In this document: positions 1 to 12,197 of the stretch, piece after piece
Layout of the letters: each line of letters starts with the position of its first letter
Numbering within the stretch: the stretch's first letter is position 1
The notes under the pieces: generated by a model
Database searches by the model: none
What the model saw: only the letters and a program-made list of their open reading frames with translations
What the model was told of the DNA's origin: nothing
Made by a program: the position numbers and the translations under genes
Source: Pterobdella sp. o SKG-2022
Lineage: Eukaryota > Annelida > Clitellata > Hirudinida > Piscicolidae
Assembly (NCBI GenBank): GCA_964035795.1
Contig: OZ038326.1
Location: 4,916,889 to 4,980,888, forward strand
Direction: 5' to 3'
DNA: 64,000 bases

Positions 1-767
1 GAAAAAATATTATAAAATGTTTATAGTATTCTGTTTTCGTCTATGTGGCTTAGAAACTCCTTGATTTTTATCATACAATTAAACTCATAATGATATTCTA
101 CTTTTGAGTTTATAGTGCTATAATCACATTCGTAATGGTATTTTAGGGTATTGTATAAAAATTGGGAAACCTGTTTGAAGAATCTCAAGCACTCCTTGGT
201 AGCTCGTTCGTTCGAGGGCCATTTGAACAACTGTGAAAAGTGGAAATGATTTAAACTATTTTTTTTATATAGCGTTTTATATTAAAGTTGAACGAGGTAG
301 CTACAAATTTATGTAGCGAAAAGCAACTGTGAGACAGGTGTGGGCATTTAAACGTGTTTGTGAAATAGTGTTTTACATTGAAGGAAGTGTGAAGCTTGAA
401 GAACTTAATAAATCCATAATTAAGAAACAAAAAGTCATAAAATGTGGCGTTTAAAACTCTATGCTTTTGAAAGCTTTCAAATTTCTAATAACTTAAATAT
501 TTTCATTCTTTTGTTTAGTTAATATTTTTTATTATGGTTTAATATGATATTAATGTTATAACGTGGAAAGACTAACTATAAAGTAATAAAATTGTTATTA
601 TTTTAATAAATATTATTTTTATTTAAAAAAAAATAATAAGCATGTTCTTATCGCCATGCAGTTAACATAGTTTCCTGATAAGATTGGAGTTGTAACATTA
701 GAAATATACTTACATTATGCAACCTAATACTAATTATAGTGATATTGGCTTTGATTTTGATTATTAG

Positions 768-960
768 TAATAGTATGAGTAGTAGTAGTAGTATTAGTAG
801 AAATAGTAGTAGTAATAATAGTAGTAGTATTATTAGTAGTAGTATTATTAGTAGTAGTAGCAGTAGAAATAGTAGTAGTAGTATTAATAGTAGTAGTAGT
901 AGTAGTATTATTAGTAGTAGTAGTAGAAATAGTAGTAGTAGTAGTAGTAGTAGTAGTAAA
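768..960. repeat. AGT/ATT trinucleotide microsatellite
   Basis: Imperfect AGT repeat interrupted by ATT and AAT units. It opens reading frames on both strands (poly-Ser, poly-Thr, poly-Leu), which are artefacts of the repeat. Confidence 0.9.
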
Positions 961-1523
961 AATAAAAACAAAGTCAAACAAGCACAAAACGTAATACAAT
1001 GTTGTTTTAATGAAATTTGAAGCACCATTCATTCAAAATAATACCATTACTACACCATTTATTCAAAATCTCATTGGTAAACAAGCTTTAATAAAAAAAC
1101 TGTAACAATCTCTATGATTCAAAATTTTAAAACGCAGTAAATAGATAGATTTATTGTTTGAGGTATAACTATAAACACAGATAATATAGCCATTGAAACC
1201 TCACCACAAAGCGTTGTTTAATGCCTAACATTCAAGAAAGATACTTAAGATAAAAAAATGTAAAAAACATAATGTAACAAGCATTTTAGTCTGTTAATTT
1301 AACCATTAAATTCAACATTAATCTTTGTTTTCAAACAATTATATATAATTTCAATTTTCATTTAAACACTATAAAAAAAGAACTTCATAAAAAATTCCTA
1401 TTAACTAGTGTTTTATCATTAGGTTTAACTTATCAAAATTATAGCGTTTTAATAAATGTATTTTGAACACTCCTCATTGAGAAGTTAAAATCAAAAAACA
1501 ACCATTAGTTTATATATATTTAA

Positions 1524-1636
1524 ATGGAAACACTTTTAGGAGTTTATTTTATTCCACTAGGCTTTTCGATTTTTGATAACGTAAGTATATCTTCGTGGAA
1601 TAAAATAAACTCCTAAAAGTGTTTTTATTTGAATAT
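1524..1636. repeat. Foldback (palindromic) element, family A
   Basis: Arms of about 30 nt are near-perfect inverted repeats: the left arm from about 1527 ending TTATTCCAC is mirrored from about 1596 starting GTGGAATAAA. The roughly 37-nt centre carries GGCTTTTCG and CGTAAG, matching the core seen in other copies. A partner with similar arms lies at about 11.88-11.99 kb. There is no coding capacity, so it looks like a non-autonomous MITE-like element. Confidence 0.75.
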
Positions 1637-2105
1637 TTCTATTTGGCTCGAAGGATAAAAACCATTAGTTTGACATGGAACGTTATAAAACATTTTTTTT
1701 CTTTTATATAAGTTTAAATGTATTAATGAACGAAAAATGCATTGGCTTTTTGTTTTTTTTAAATAGAAAGAAACACAAAACTCGATGTTATTATTTGAAA
1801 AAGATAGTCGTTAGAGGTTGTTTTTATGATTAAAATACAATATAACATACAATTTAACATAGGCTCAATTGCGCTATAGAAATAAATACTATTATTAGTA
1901 TTATTGTTAGCTATATTAAGATTATTATTGGTACTATTAATATTAATAGTAGTAGCATTATTAGTAGTATTAGAAGTAGTAGTAGTATTAGAAGTATTGA
2001 AACATGAATAGTTGGAGCACAATATAACCTTATTAATGGTGAGCCCACGTGTGGATACATTCATGAATCCATTCCTGTAAAGCAGTTCATGTGTTTTCAA
2101 TTACC

Positions 2106-2117
2106 ATTGTGTGTGTG

Positions 2118-2184
<67 letters not shown>
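2106..2184. repeat. GT dinucleotide microsatellite
   Basis: Almost uninterrupted (GT)n of about 80 bp. The poly-Val/Cys frame across it is not a gene. Confidence 0.95.
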
Positions 2185-2185
<1 letters not shown>

Positions 2186-3581
2186 TTTTCAAAAACGTAT
2201 AATATATAAAAAAAAACATATATTGGAAAAAATAATATACTTAAACGTGTTTTTGAAGAAAATTAAGCAATTATAACACCCCATGCTTGCAGTTAAACTT
2301 ACCTGAGCTTTTTAAAATTAAGAAAATTAATATCGAGTTTAGCTTTTAAAGAAAAAAATTTTGAATTGTGAAGAAACTATATAAAATTCAAATTTATGTT
2401 CATCAACGTGTTTTTCGAATGAATTAAACCTAACCACACTACATAGTGGGGTAAACCGGATCTCAGTATCTCATAAAACGTTGACATTAAACAGCGCCAA
2501 GCAACATATCATTATATATATATGCGGTGCATAACACACTATCAGATATTATGATGATGGGAAGCTAGCCCGTATTAGTCATTATCGTCCATTTTTCTGC
2601 GTTGAGTGTGTATTATCGCTCTAGTGTTACTCCATGCTGTTATTCCTATTGTTCTTTATTGCCGCTTTTTTATTGTTATTGTTTCAGTTTTATTTTTATT
2701 GATTTTTTAATAGTATTAATATTGTTACTATTATTTTTATCTCTATGTTTGTTAGACTATTTTTGTTATTGGTGCTTGCTTTTTTATTAATATTATTGCT
2801 GATTTTTTCACGATACTAGTATAGAATATATTATTTTTCTTTTTATTATTATTTAATATATTTATTTTTCTTGTATTATTATAGAAGTCCTACTACCAAG
2901 TAAGAATGGCAACGTTTATGGCCTTTGTATGCAGTCTGGTTCACATCTCAATATCGGAGTGCATGATTTTTGATGGAGAATATTGTAAAGTTTAATTGAT
3001 ATGATTAAAATTATAATTCCACTTTGAAAAATTGAAAATAATTCGATTAAAATTAATTGTTTTTGGTTTTAAAATCTAAAATCTATCTAGATATAAATAG
3101 AATTTTGATTTGGTGCTTAAGTTTCAATGGGTCAGTTGATACTAAAAAATGATTGATATAGGGCTAAATGCTAAAAGTGAAGTTTTTGAACAAGACTGAA
3201 TGTTTCAACGTTGAAGTGTAGTGCAAAGCTTAGCTGAGTGATTATCCATGATGTATGTGAGACTTCTAACCTCCTTTCAACACTCACATCATAGAGAGGT
3301 TAAAAAATTATAAATTTTGGAGTTCCAGAAAGCACACTTGAATTGCTGTAAAAATAACCCAGGTTAAAATAGGCTACTTGAAATATACTTTGAAAACAAT
3401 TTAAAAGTTTTGAGGTTTAAAACTTGCTGTTTTTAAATAATTATACAGAAATTTAAAAATTCAGTTTTTAAATAAAAAAGAATAATTTGAAATTAATTTT
3501 TTAAAGTTTGAAATAAATAAAAATTATTTTTGAAATAAATAAATTTTTTTATTAATTCAAATGTATTTTTATGAATAATAA

Positions 3582-3583
<2 letters not shown>

Positions 3584-3631
<48 letters not shown>

Positions 3632-3640
3632 TAATCAATT

Positions 3641-3671
<31 letters not shown>

Positions 3672-3740
3672 TCCTTTTTATAGCCCGTTTTCCTTTACCA
3701 AGGGTTGGGCATCAATTTATGAATAATAAAACAAGTCAAT
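3584..3740. repeat. AATC tetranucleotide tract with conserved anchor
   Basis: About 85 bp of AATC units (two AATT variants) is followed by an anchor containing TTTTTATAGCCCG and AGGGTTGGGCATC. The same anchor beside short AATC or GATTGAT runs recurs at about 16.74 kb, 24.35 kb (partial), 38.40 kb (reverse orientation) and 39.03 kb (partial). This makes it a dispersed repeat whose tail is the tetranucleotide. Confidence 0.75.
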
Positions 3741-3998
3741 AAAAACAAATGGGACTGATGATTTACTAATTTATGATCTATAATATAATATAATGACCCC
3801 AATGATAATGAGGATATCTTCAATCAAATATGCTTCAATAGACGAAATTCAAATATATTAAATAAACCATAGAAACAAGTGTATTGTTTATTAAATAATA
3901 ATTTTCCCTTGGTAGAGGAAAAAGAGCTATAAAAAAGATTTAATTCATTGATTGATTAGATTCAGTTAGAAAATATATATACTAAGATGTATTGAACT

Positions 3999-4243
3999 TA
4001 CTTAAAACCAATGATGAAGTATCCATCCATTACAAGCATGTTGGAGGAGATGAAACTCAAACCATGATCACTCAAATGTAATTGATTAGTATCCAAAACA
4101 GTGAGCTTTGGTAGAGCATCAATATCGCTCTCATAAAATATATTTAATTCTTTTTTTTTATTGGTGTACTTTGATGTGTCTTGTGAGTGAGTAAAGCTGT
4201 GAGCTAGGTTTAAGATGTTGAGTATTGTAATGAAATGAAGCAT
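3999..4243 (-). CDS. Possible first exon of an unidentified secreted protein
   Basis: A frame from ATG at 4243 begins with a hydrophobic N-terminus (MLHFITILNILNLAHSF) that resembles a signal peptide. It runs about 80 residues and ends at a good donor (AA then GTAAGT) just before an in-frame stop. That is the pattern of an exon 1 with signal peptide. I found no matching downstream exon on this strand and do not recognise the residues after the signal. It may be a real exon of a gene I could not assemble, or chance. Confidence 0.3.
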
Positions 4244-5239
4244 ATTCTTGATTTTCAGCCTGTGTGGTTTTTATTTAAGTTAGAATATAAATTTTGTGAT
4301 TTTTATTTAAGTTATTAAACATATATTATCTTGTTGCCGTTAATTTTTCAGATTATATTTAATACGAAATTTTTAATTTTGAATAAGTTTAAAAAAGAAA
4401 CAAACATTTGCAAAGATCCAAAAAGTTGAGATCCAAAACTATTAAAATTATCATGAAACCATTGTCCAAAACCTGTAGAATCAAGGCGTGAATGTTGAGT
4501 AGATTTACAGAAATATATTCTATAAATCATTGAAAAAATTTATCTACATTAAACTAATTATAATTTTTATCTAAAATAATTTTAACTTAATTTCGATCAA
4601 AGGCATTTGTTTATACTCCATATTTCCTCAATGAATACGAATGATCTATCAAAATAAATTTAATATTTGGAACTAATTACAAACTTTTTGAAATAGTGGT
4701 CGGGTAAAACTCTCTACGCGAATCGAGACTTTTCGTTTGTTTTTGTGAAGTTAAAAGTGAACGAAAAGCATGAATATATGTTTCCAAAACATTTAGAAAT
4801 TTTAAAAATTACTATTTAACATAGGCCTAAATTTTTATAAATCATACCATTTAACTACTGATTCAATGAAGGCATTCAAATGAAAATTTATTACTATAAA
4901 ACTTTTTTGAAAATGATAATGATAACAGTTCTGAACAATTTATCCCATACTTACTCAACAGCTTCGTAAGTTTGGCAAAAATTGATAAAAGCTCTAGTCT
5001 TATGAAAAAATGGCTTTTAAATTCAATCATTGTGTTTTCAACCGTTATTCTTATTGTCTCTTTCGAGACCATTATATAGCTTTGCCTTCTCCATGGTGGG
5101 CATAAAGAAATTTATGACGAATGGTTGTACACTTGTGGTAAAAAATGATCCGAGAAATTTTATATTATATTTTATAAAATTTTTCTTAACATACTTTTAT
5201 TGCCCACTTCATTCCTCAAATAATCCAATTTATAACTTC

Positions 5240-5840
5240 CGTATTCAAGCCGTAAAACAAGTACGTAAATTCATACACTTTGCCAATGATAATGCTTTTT
5301 CACCATCTCACTAGTTCTTTCCAGATTAGACTACTGCAATCTTTTTCTTTGCGGACAGACAAACTAACTTTTGCGCAAGCTTCAATATCTCGAAAACCAT
5401 GCCGTCAAAACAGTTCTTTAAGGTTTTAACTTTAGTTTTTCCAGTGAATTTTTTGATTGTATGCACTGGTTTCTAGTTTTCCAAAGATGCAAGTTTAAGC
5501 TGCTTTGGCTCATTGCCTGCATTTTTAAGCTTAAACAACCTACCTAACTTTTTGATCTTTTGTCTGTTAGGCACACCAACCAACCCCTCAAATCCTCGGA
5601 CTCTAGTCTCTAGCTTCATCAACCTGTTTCTTCAAGTTTGTTTATAAGTCGCTCTTTCTCTCACCATGCCCACGCTGTGGAATTCTAGACGTCTAACTTG
5701 CACTCACCTCTTTCCGTCAAAAGTTTTAAGAACTCACTTATTCCATGAACAACGTCATTCATAACTCTTCACAATCATTTGAGTGCATCTGTAGAAAATG
5801 CGTTAGGACTTAGGCGCTATAAAAACTTTGGTAATAATAA
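5240..5840 (+). pseudogene. Decayed non-LTR retrotransposon 3' end (CR1/L2-like RT tail)
   Basis: Around 5314-5415, reading across frameshifts, the translation gives SRLDYCN-like and LRKLQYLENHAVK-like phrases. These are typical of the C-terminal part of CR1/L2/Jockey-type reverse transcriptases. Further on, 5640-5760 gives an SP.CP..G.LDV / F.QKF.ELTYSMN pattern, matching the usual 'lFKt.Lk.HLF' tail of these ORFs. Stops and frameshifts show it is dead. The sequence then ends TTAGGCGCTATAAAAACTTTG near 5810-5833, resembling the AGCGCTTTATAAATAC tail of the local SINEs. Confidence 0.65.
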
Positions 5841-6367
5841 TATAGTATCACCTTTTATAAGTATAACTAGCAAAATATTAATTTATTAATTCCGTTACTT
5901 TCAAAGTTCATTGTTTCATTATTACACACTTATACAACTACCATTTATAAAAATGTTATTATAGTTAGCAATTACACTCTTCCACTCTTCATCTCATTGT
6001 TAAACAAAAAATTGTTTAATTTGATTTTGTTTTTCTGTTTTTTATTAATATATTGAAATTTTTTTTTTTTGTATTTTTGAAATGAATGATATCTTTAAAA
6101 TGCTTTTTTTTTTTTGCTAAATCATCCGCTAAGTCTAAATCTGCTTCAATCCTATTGGTCAGGGTAAAAAACGTTATGCTTTCTATAGTAAGCGTAAAGT
6201 GCGTGTGACTCAATTTGGGTGCGTGCCGGATTAAATGGTCCCAGTTTTTACTCTTCCAGCCCCTTTGTCTATCATTGAGTTTTTACTTTGAATAGTATGT
6301 TTTAATTGATTTTTATTTGAAATCATATATAGCTTTTAAAATATTAGTTTCTTTTTTCATTTAGAAA

Positions 6368-7606
6368 ATGTCTTCCTACAAGTTAATCTACTTCAACCTT
6401 GACGGAAGGGGAAAAACTATTAGATTGGCTTTTGCGGTTGGAGGCATTTCTTTCGAAGATTACAGAGTGACAGGCGAGGAATGGCCAGCTCTGAAACAAA
6501 GTCATTTTTTATTGAAGTTGTTTCATATTAAATAAATTAACTAATTTACGGTTTGAAATATATAAAAATAATTTTTTTTATAATTTGCTTTTTTCTAAAA
6601 AAAACTTTAAATAACTTGGTTTAAAAATTATCATTAACTGAATAAATGCTCCATGTTCTTAAAGAATTATGAATATATATTTTACATATTAATAATTTCA
6701 ATACTAAATAAAAATTTTAGAAATTTTTTCTGGCAAGCTTCCAATTTTAGAGGTAGATGGACAGACAATCTCAGAGAGCACAGCTATTGCCAGGTTATTA
6801 ATAACAAATCTTGATGTATTCATTAAATTGATATTTGCTTAATATTTTTTTTCAATTTATTTATCAATTAAGGCTTAGGTTCTGTTAATCTCTCATTTGA
6901 ACGCACCTGTATTTCACTTATTTAGACTAATCATTCTTGTGTTAAAGGTTTGTGGCTAAAAGAGGAGGACTTCTTGGTTCTAATGAGTTTGAACAAGCCA
7001 AGGTATTTGTATGTGTTTTTATATTATGATCTTTAATGCAATATCTTTCTCAATCATTTCAAGATTGAATCAGTAGTTGATGTTATTCAAGCCTTTTTGA
7101 ACATTTTGGCACAATTCAAATATGCAGAGGGAGCCACCAAGGTAGCTTATCAAAATCACTTTTATTAGCAACTATCATTTTAAAAATTTGGTATGTTAAA
7201 AAATTTTTGTTAATATATAATGTGTATTTGTGTAGGAAAATCTGGGGAAAGAGCTTAAAGGTAAGTACTTTCCAGAGCTGATTGCACTACTAGAAGCCCA
7301 CCTCGGGAACAAGAAATATTTTTTCGTTGATAAGGTGGGTGGAATGAGTTTCAAGGCTAAATTCGTTTTCAAAGATTTACAAAAAAATAATACTTAATTT
7401 TAATTTTTACTAATAGTTTCTAATTTTGATTTGTTTTTTCTAAAAATTTCCAGTTGACATTGGCAGAAATTCACTTTTACACTGTTTTTGGCTTTGTAAA
7501 TGAGTTGCTTGGAAATGATTGGCAGACAACCAATCCCAAACTGAAATCTTTATATGATAGAGTTGAACAAGATCCAAATGTTGCTGGTTCTCTTTCTAAA
7601 AAATAA
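6368..7606 (+). CDS. Sigma-class glutathione S-transferase
   Basis: Six exons: 6368-6500, 6721-6793, 6948-7002, 7064-7141, 7236-7334, 7454-7606. All phases join, giving 196 aa, normal for the family. It is predicted to conjugate glutathione to electrophiles or act as a prostaglandin-D-synthase-like enzyme in the cytosol. The N-terminal thioredoxin-like domain has the catalytic Tyr8 (YKLIYFNLDGRG). The GSH-site stretch LPILEVDGQTISESTAIAR follows, then an all-helical C-terminal domain. The first donor (AAA then GTCATT) and second (AG then GTTATT) are weak but are forced by frame and homology. A polyadenylation signal AATAAA lies at 7796-7801. No partner genes adjoin it. Confidence 0.93.
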
Positions 7607-8901
7607 TTTCAATCAATGAACACGTGCTAAATGAAATTTAGTTATTAGTTGTTGAGCTAGTTATATTAGCATTATTTTTAGATATTTCTACAACTGCTTC
7701 ATTTTTGCCTATACAACATTCCGGTAGCTCAGTATTTTTTACTTTTACATTTTAGTTTCACTGGCTTGAGTTTTTAGTTGAATAATTTTTTCAAAAATAA
7801 AATTTTGTTTTCAATATTTCACCTCAACTATGATTTAGAAGTATAATCTGCCATTATAGCTCAGCTGGTGAAACATTAGGCTAATTATCTAAATGACCAG
7901 GTTCAATTCCACGTTTTCATCTTGGCATCTTAGCCACGGTTTTGATTCGTTTTTAATCTAATAAAATAGAACTAAAGACAATAAAGGATAAAAATACCCT
8001 CGGCTAAGTCAATTTTGATGCGTAAATTTGAAAGATTAGGCTGGTTAAGAAGGCATTTGGTCGAGAGTTGTATTGAAAAATTTGATCCATTTTATCGTTG
8101 CAATTTCGCCGTTTTCTAAAAAGCAGCTTAGATCAAGTAAAAAAATTGATTGTAAGACCGATTGATTTACTACGGATTTAGTTATTTTTGAGAAATCAAA
8201 AATCGATTAGACAAATCGCATCAAACAATTTTTTGAAAATAATACTGGATGCGTTGTTAGCAGCATTTTATCGAGGATTTGATAGATATTATTGGATTAT
8301 TTAGGTTCATAAAAAAATTCAACAAAATTTTTATTGGAAAAATAATTAATGTTAAAAAATATTTTTATAGTACAAAATGATGAGGTGTAATCTAGACAGT
8401 AACTCCGCATATTTACAAGTAGAGGTGCAATGTCTTAGTTTGGTTGAGTTTTGATGGGTTTAGGTGATGGAAGTGTTTGAGGAGCATAGATCGAAGTCTT
8501 TTTGTAGGAAAGTTGTCACTGCCTGGTATGGATCTCCCAGTTTGGTGTTTTACATCATAGTCAAGATATTTCAAAATGAAAATTTAAACCAAAAATAATT
8601 TTAGCTTGGGAAAAATTTGATTTAAAATATTTTTTTATTATCATAAACCCATATATGTTGCCAAACTAACTATTTGCCAAAACCACGATTAGTCTATCGA
8701 TTGCTTTATATTTTGTATGTTTCAGTAAATATTAGCTTGGAAATTACGTTTGGAAAAATACAGATCTATTGATCATACATGAACATTTTGGGCATATTAA
8801 AAAGCATTGATAAAAAAAATTCAAGCTATTTTCAAAATTATTCCAATAATCCAAACACATTATTAACGAGATATTAATCTCCAAAATTTATAATCCTTTT
8901 A
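7607..8901. other. Intergenic; contains a degenerate tRNA-like SINE head
   Basis: After the GST polyadenylation signal, 7850-7920 holds a decayed copy of the tRNA-like SINE head (TATAGCTCAGCTGGTGAAAC, then TTAGGCTAATTATCTAA). The remainder is AT-rich, and I see no gene in it. Confidence 0.6.
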
Positions 8902-11304
8902 TTAACAAACAATGACTTGATGGCTGAAAGCGCCACAAACCCCGTTGTCCATACAGGCCCTAACCCACACAACGTATAAGTCAGTTCCCATAAGATCGGC
9001 TACAGTGTAGTGGTTGGTAAATGCTTTGAATCTACCAATTGTTCTTCCACTAATTCTTCCTTGCTTCGTTTCAACCCATATCTCATAAAACACAAAGTTA
9101 TAAGTGATTAGGTTGATATTCAAAGGCTCACTCCATTTGATATGTAATTCAATGCTGGAATGTTGGATGCAGATGTTATCCATGGTGTGGGGCTCAATGG
9201 TTGTGTTAAACAATGTGCTTCTAGTACATATCACATTTTCTACCTTAGAAAGGCATACTATATGGTCTTTGAAATCATAAATTAAGTTCTCATTATCAAA
9301 TTTCAAATGTTGTCTATTATTTAGAAAAGTTTCACTGTCGATAAATCGTTGAAAAAATTCCTCTTTTTGATTTATGTGATGATTTAAAAACTTTTTTGAT
9401 TCGAAAGCCTTTTTGATCAAGTCACTAACTTCACTTGCATCCACAACGGTGTCTTGGTAAATTCTAAAAAACCATTCTGCTTGGTCGCAGCACAAAGCCG
9501 CAGGCACCATTTCGCTTTGTAATATTTCAGCTTGTTGTTTAGCATTTAAATGAGTTATGCCACCTAACCGGGCAGGTCTATCAACATGCCAGACGCTCAT
9601 TTTTTTATTCGTATTTCTCCACGCTCTGTAACTGACTCCAATGATTTCACAGAGTTTTTTAAAGGGTGTATACAGACCAGGATTAACTGCGTATGGATAC
9701 AACTCGATAAGTAGGGATCCTCTGGGCAGAAATAAAGCCATGATGAGCAGAGAGCCATGCATTCCTATGAGAACATCGCATTTTGAAACTTCGTCTGCTA
9801 TGTTCTCCAGAGATTTTTCTTCCAAACTCATCGTTAGAACTTTACAGCCAAAATTTCTTACTATCTCCAATACTAATTCTGCTTCATTCAAGATCAAACG
9901 GTTGTTCTTTCTCACCAATAGTACTGCTTTTTTGCATTCTCTTGCAGCTTTTTTAATATTAAGATCCAATTTTTGATTGATTGACAAAGAATTTTTCAAG
10001 AAACTTTTTAGTTCTTCATTTTCATCAACTGTTTTCGTAGAAAATTGTTTATCTTTAGTTCCACTTTTCTCAAACTTTCGGAGAGAACTCCTTTCTTTAG
10101 TTTTAAATTCATTTTTAAACATGTCTATAGTTTCTTTTATAACTTCATTTTTGACATTTTCAAGTGAGTTTTGAGGTTTTTTGAAGCCATATTGGTACCA
10201 CAGACTATCTCTCTCCAATCCCACCAGAATACCACTAAATCTCATACTAAGTCCTAAACTGAAATGTTCCTTATGAAAAGATTTTTCTTCATTGTTATAA
10301 TAGTTCTTATAGTGAGATCTTTTGATAGAATATCTGTAAAGAGGTTTATAGGAGGAAAAATGGTCGTACAGTCGTTGATAAAGACCCGGAGCGTGATCAT
10401 CAATAAAGAAAAACCTCACTTTGTAGTCTGTTTTGAAAGTTTTCACGGCTGGAATATCGCTAGTGTTTTTAAAAGATTTTTTGTTGCATTTTTTAAGCTT
10501 TTCTATATAATTTTTCGTATAATTTTCAATATCGAAATTATTAAAACGATTTGTGGTGTTTTCTATAAAAAATGAAGAGTGTTTTGAGACAGTATGTAGG
10601 AAAGGAAGAATATCATCATGAACAGCATGCATAATATTTGAAGGATGGAATCGAGAAAAAGCAACAGTTCTTGTTGTAATGGAGAATATTTTTGAAAAAA
10701 TGCTGCAATATATTCTGAAGCTTTTATGGATATTGTGCTTGTAATTAGAAGAAATATTTTTATGAAATTGTGTACCATCATTGAAATTTCCATCAATTTT
10801 TTTGAGATCATCAATGAAACAATGTTGTATTTTATCGAAGTCTACACTTATAACATTGAAAAAGTTACCATCATAATCCACCACAGCTGAGAGCTGAAGA
10901 AGGCCTAAATCTTTGAAAGGTTTATGCAGGGCTCCAGAAAATGAAGAGTTTGTGTGGTGAATAAAAAAAAATTGATCAAAATAAGTGTTGTAGTAAAGAT
11001 TTTGGAAATAACAAACCATCTTCATACAATGCACATTGGAATACAGAATCATTTTTTGAAAATTTGCTCTTGATTTTCCAAACTTTTTTCTTTTGCTGTA
11101 AGCAGCTGTTTTTTGTCCATTTTTTTGGATATTGAATTTCATAATTTTGTGTTTTTCATCATTTTTGTATATAAACTGTGAGATGTTATCTTGAATTTTT
11201 AAATGATTAAATGTTTCCAATTTACAATCTAAATATTTCAGCAGAAAAATTGTTGAAAACACTACTGAAAGTACTTGTATGACATTTATAATTTCTTTTT
11301 TCAT
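8902..11304 (-). CDS. POMGNT2: Protein O-linked-mannose beta-1,4-N-acetylglucosaminyltransferase 2
   Basis: Uninterrupted 800-residue frame. POMGNT2 adds GlcNAc in beta-1,4 linkage to O-mannose on alpha-dystroglycan in the ER, priming the matriglycan core. Seen here: an N-terminal signal-anchor (about residues 7-24, VIQVLSVVFSTIFLLKYL); the GT61 stretch FSRFHPSNIMHAVHDDILPF near 217-236; the LIGMHGSLLIMALFLPRGS motif near 505-523; and a C-terminal fibronectin-III-like domain ending VVWVRACMDNGVCGAF, as in the vertebrate enzyme. The vertebrate protein is about 580 aa. The extra length is Lys/Phe/Asn-rich sequence in the N-terminal 200 residues and about 330-450. It is single-exon, as in vertebrates, beside multi-exon neighbours. 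The start is the only Met before the anchor. Confidence 0.93.
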   Translation of the reverse strand: MKKEIINVIQVLSVVFSTIFLLKYLDCKLETFNHLKIQDNISQFIYKNDEKHKIMKFNIQKNGQKTAAYSKRKKFGKSRANFQKMILYSNVHCMKMVCYFQNLYYNTYFDQFFFIHHTNSSFSGALHKPFKDLGLLQLSAVVDYDGNFFNVISVDFDKIQHCFIDDLKKIDGNFNDGTQFHKNISSNYKHNIHKSFRIYCSIFSKIFSITTRTVAFSRFHPSNIMHAVHDDILPFLHTVSKHSSFFIENTTNRFNNFDIENYTKNYIEKLKKCNKKSFKNTSDIPAVKTFKTDYKVRFFFIDDHAPGLYQRLYDHFSSYKPLYRYSIKRSHYKNYYNNEEKSFHKEHFSLGLSMRFSGILVGLERDSLWYQYGFKKPQNSLENVKNEVIKETIDMFKNEFKTKERSSLRKFEKSGTKDKQFSTKTVDENEELKSFLKNSLSINQKLDLNIKKAARECKKAVLLVRKNNRLILNEAELVLEIVRNFGCKVLTMSLEEKSLENIADEVSKCDVLIGMHGSLLIMALFLPRGSLLIELYPYAVNPGLYTPFKKLCEIIGVSYRAWRNTNKKMSVWHVDRPARLGGITHLNAKQQAEILQSEMVPAALCCDQAEWFFRIYQDTVVDASEVSDLIKKAFESKKFLNHHINQKEEFFQRFIDSETFLNNRQHLKFDNENLIYDFKDHIVCLSKVENVICTRSTLFNTTIEPHTMDNICIQHSSIELHIKWSEPLNINLITYNFVFYEIWVETKQGRISGRTIGRFKAFTNHYTVADLMGTDLYVVWVRACMDNGVCGAFSHQVIVC

Positions 11305-12197
11305 TAGTGGAAAACTCTCATGTACTTCAGCAATTTTTAAAAGTAATTTAAAAGGTCATCCTAAGATAGTGGAAAACAGTTCAAATTTAACTTTTGCATT
11401 TTCTTTTATATAGAGAAGAAATTCAGATTAAAAATAACATAATAATTTTTCTTTAGTTATTATTTTTATTGTTAATACTCTGGATTAAGAAAACATATTA
11501 GGTGGATTAAAAATTTCTCTCAAGCGTTAAATGAGCAATTATCTTTTCTATACATTTCAGTTTTTTATTTCTCTATTATCAAAGTAAAAACATCTAAAGT
11601 TTAACAAATTTGAACACAAAAATTTAAAAGTAAAGTTAGTTTTAGTTTTGAAAACACCGATCAAGAATTCAAAATAAATGTTTTTTTTAATCTTTTTCGA
11701 ATTTCATATTTGAATAAAAATAGTCGAATATTTTAGATTTCAATAATTTTAACTTTTATTAGTTTTCTATATTTAATCATTAGTTTTGGAACTACTGCAA
11801 TGTGGTGCTTCTTTCATAGAAAACTCATTTACTCTATTGCTTAACTTTTCAAACCAAACATAAATACTTGGATAAAAGCACTTTTTGAAGTAAATTTTAT
11901 TCCACAAAACTTTTCATAAGATGAACTTATGCTCTCAAGTCAAGGTACAAATACGAAAAGCTTCGTGGGCTAAAATAAACTCTAAAAAGATTCATTTGAA
12001 TATTTACTTTGTTAGTTTTTTAAAATTTGAATAAATTCTTAAGTATAGATAAAATTACGTCAATTATTAAACTTTCTTTGTTTATTTACAAAAATCCAGC
12101 TTCTTTAAAACAATAATTTAACCAAAGCGAAATGACATTGAAAGCTCTTAAGTTTTTGAAACTCTTTACAAACAATTAACTTTCCAACAGTTAATAA
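11305..12197. other. Intergenic with foldback element
   Basis: AT-rich spacer between the divergent POMGNT2 and SLC13 starts. It holds a family A foldback element (about 11878-11990) and no gene that I can see. Confidence 0.6.
11878..11990. repeat. Foldback element, family A (second copy)
   Basis: The left arm (TTTTATTCCAC) and right arm (GTGGGCTAAAATAAACTC) are inverted and resemble the arms of the 1524 copy. The centre contains ACGAAAAGCTTCGTG, the family core. The arms are more diverged than in the 1524 copy, so it is older. Confidence 0.6.

Larger units (their letters stand above)
1..5029. other. Gene-poor stretch with simple repeats
   Basis: No gene is convincingly recognised. The stretch holds an AGT-rich trinucleotide tract, a GT tract, a foldback element and an AATC tract (listed separately). 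The open frames here are repeat translations or short AT-rich frames without domain signals, apart from one possible signal-peptide exon near 4.0-4.2 kb. Confidence 0.6.

Noticed and set aside
8400..8560. Less AT-rich stretch resembling a LINE tail
   Set aside because: Frames such as FEEHRSKSFCRKVV suggest coding origin, but no diagnostic motif could be placed.
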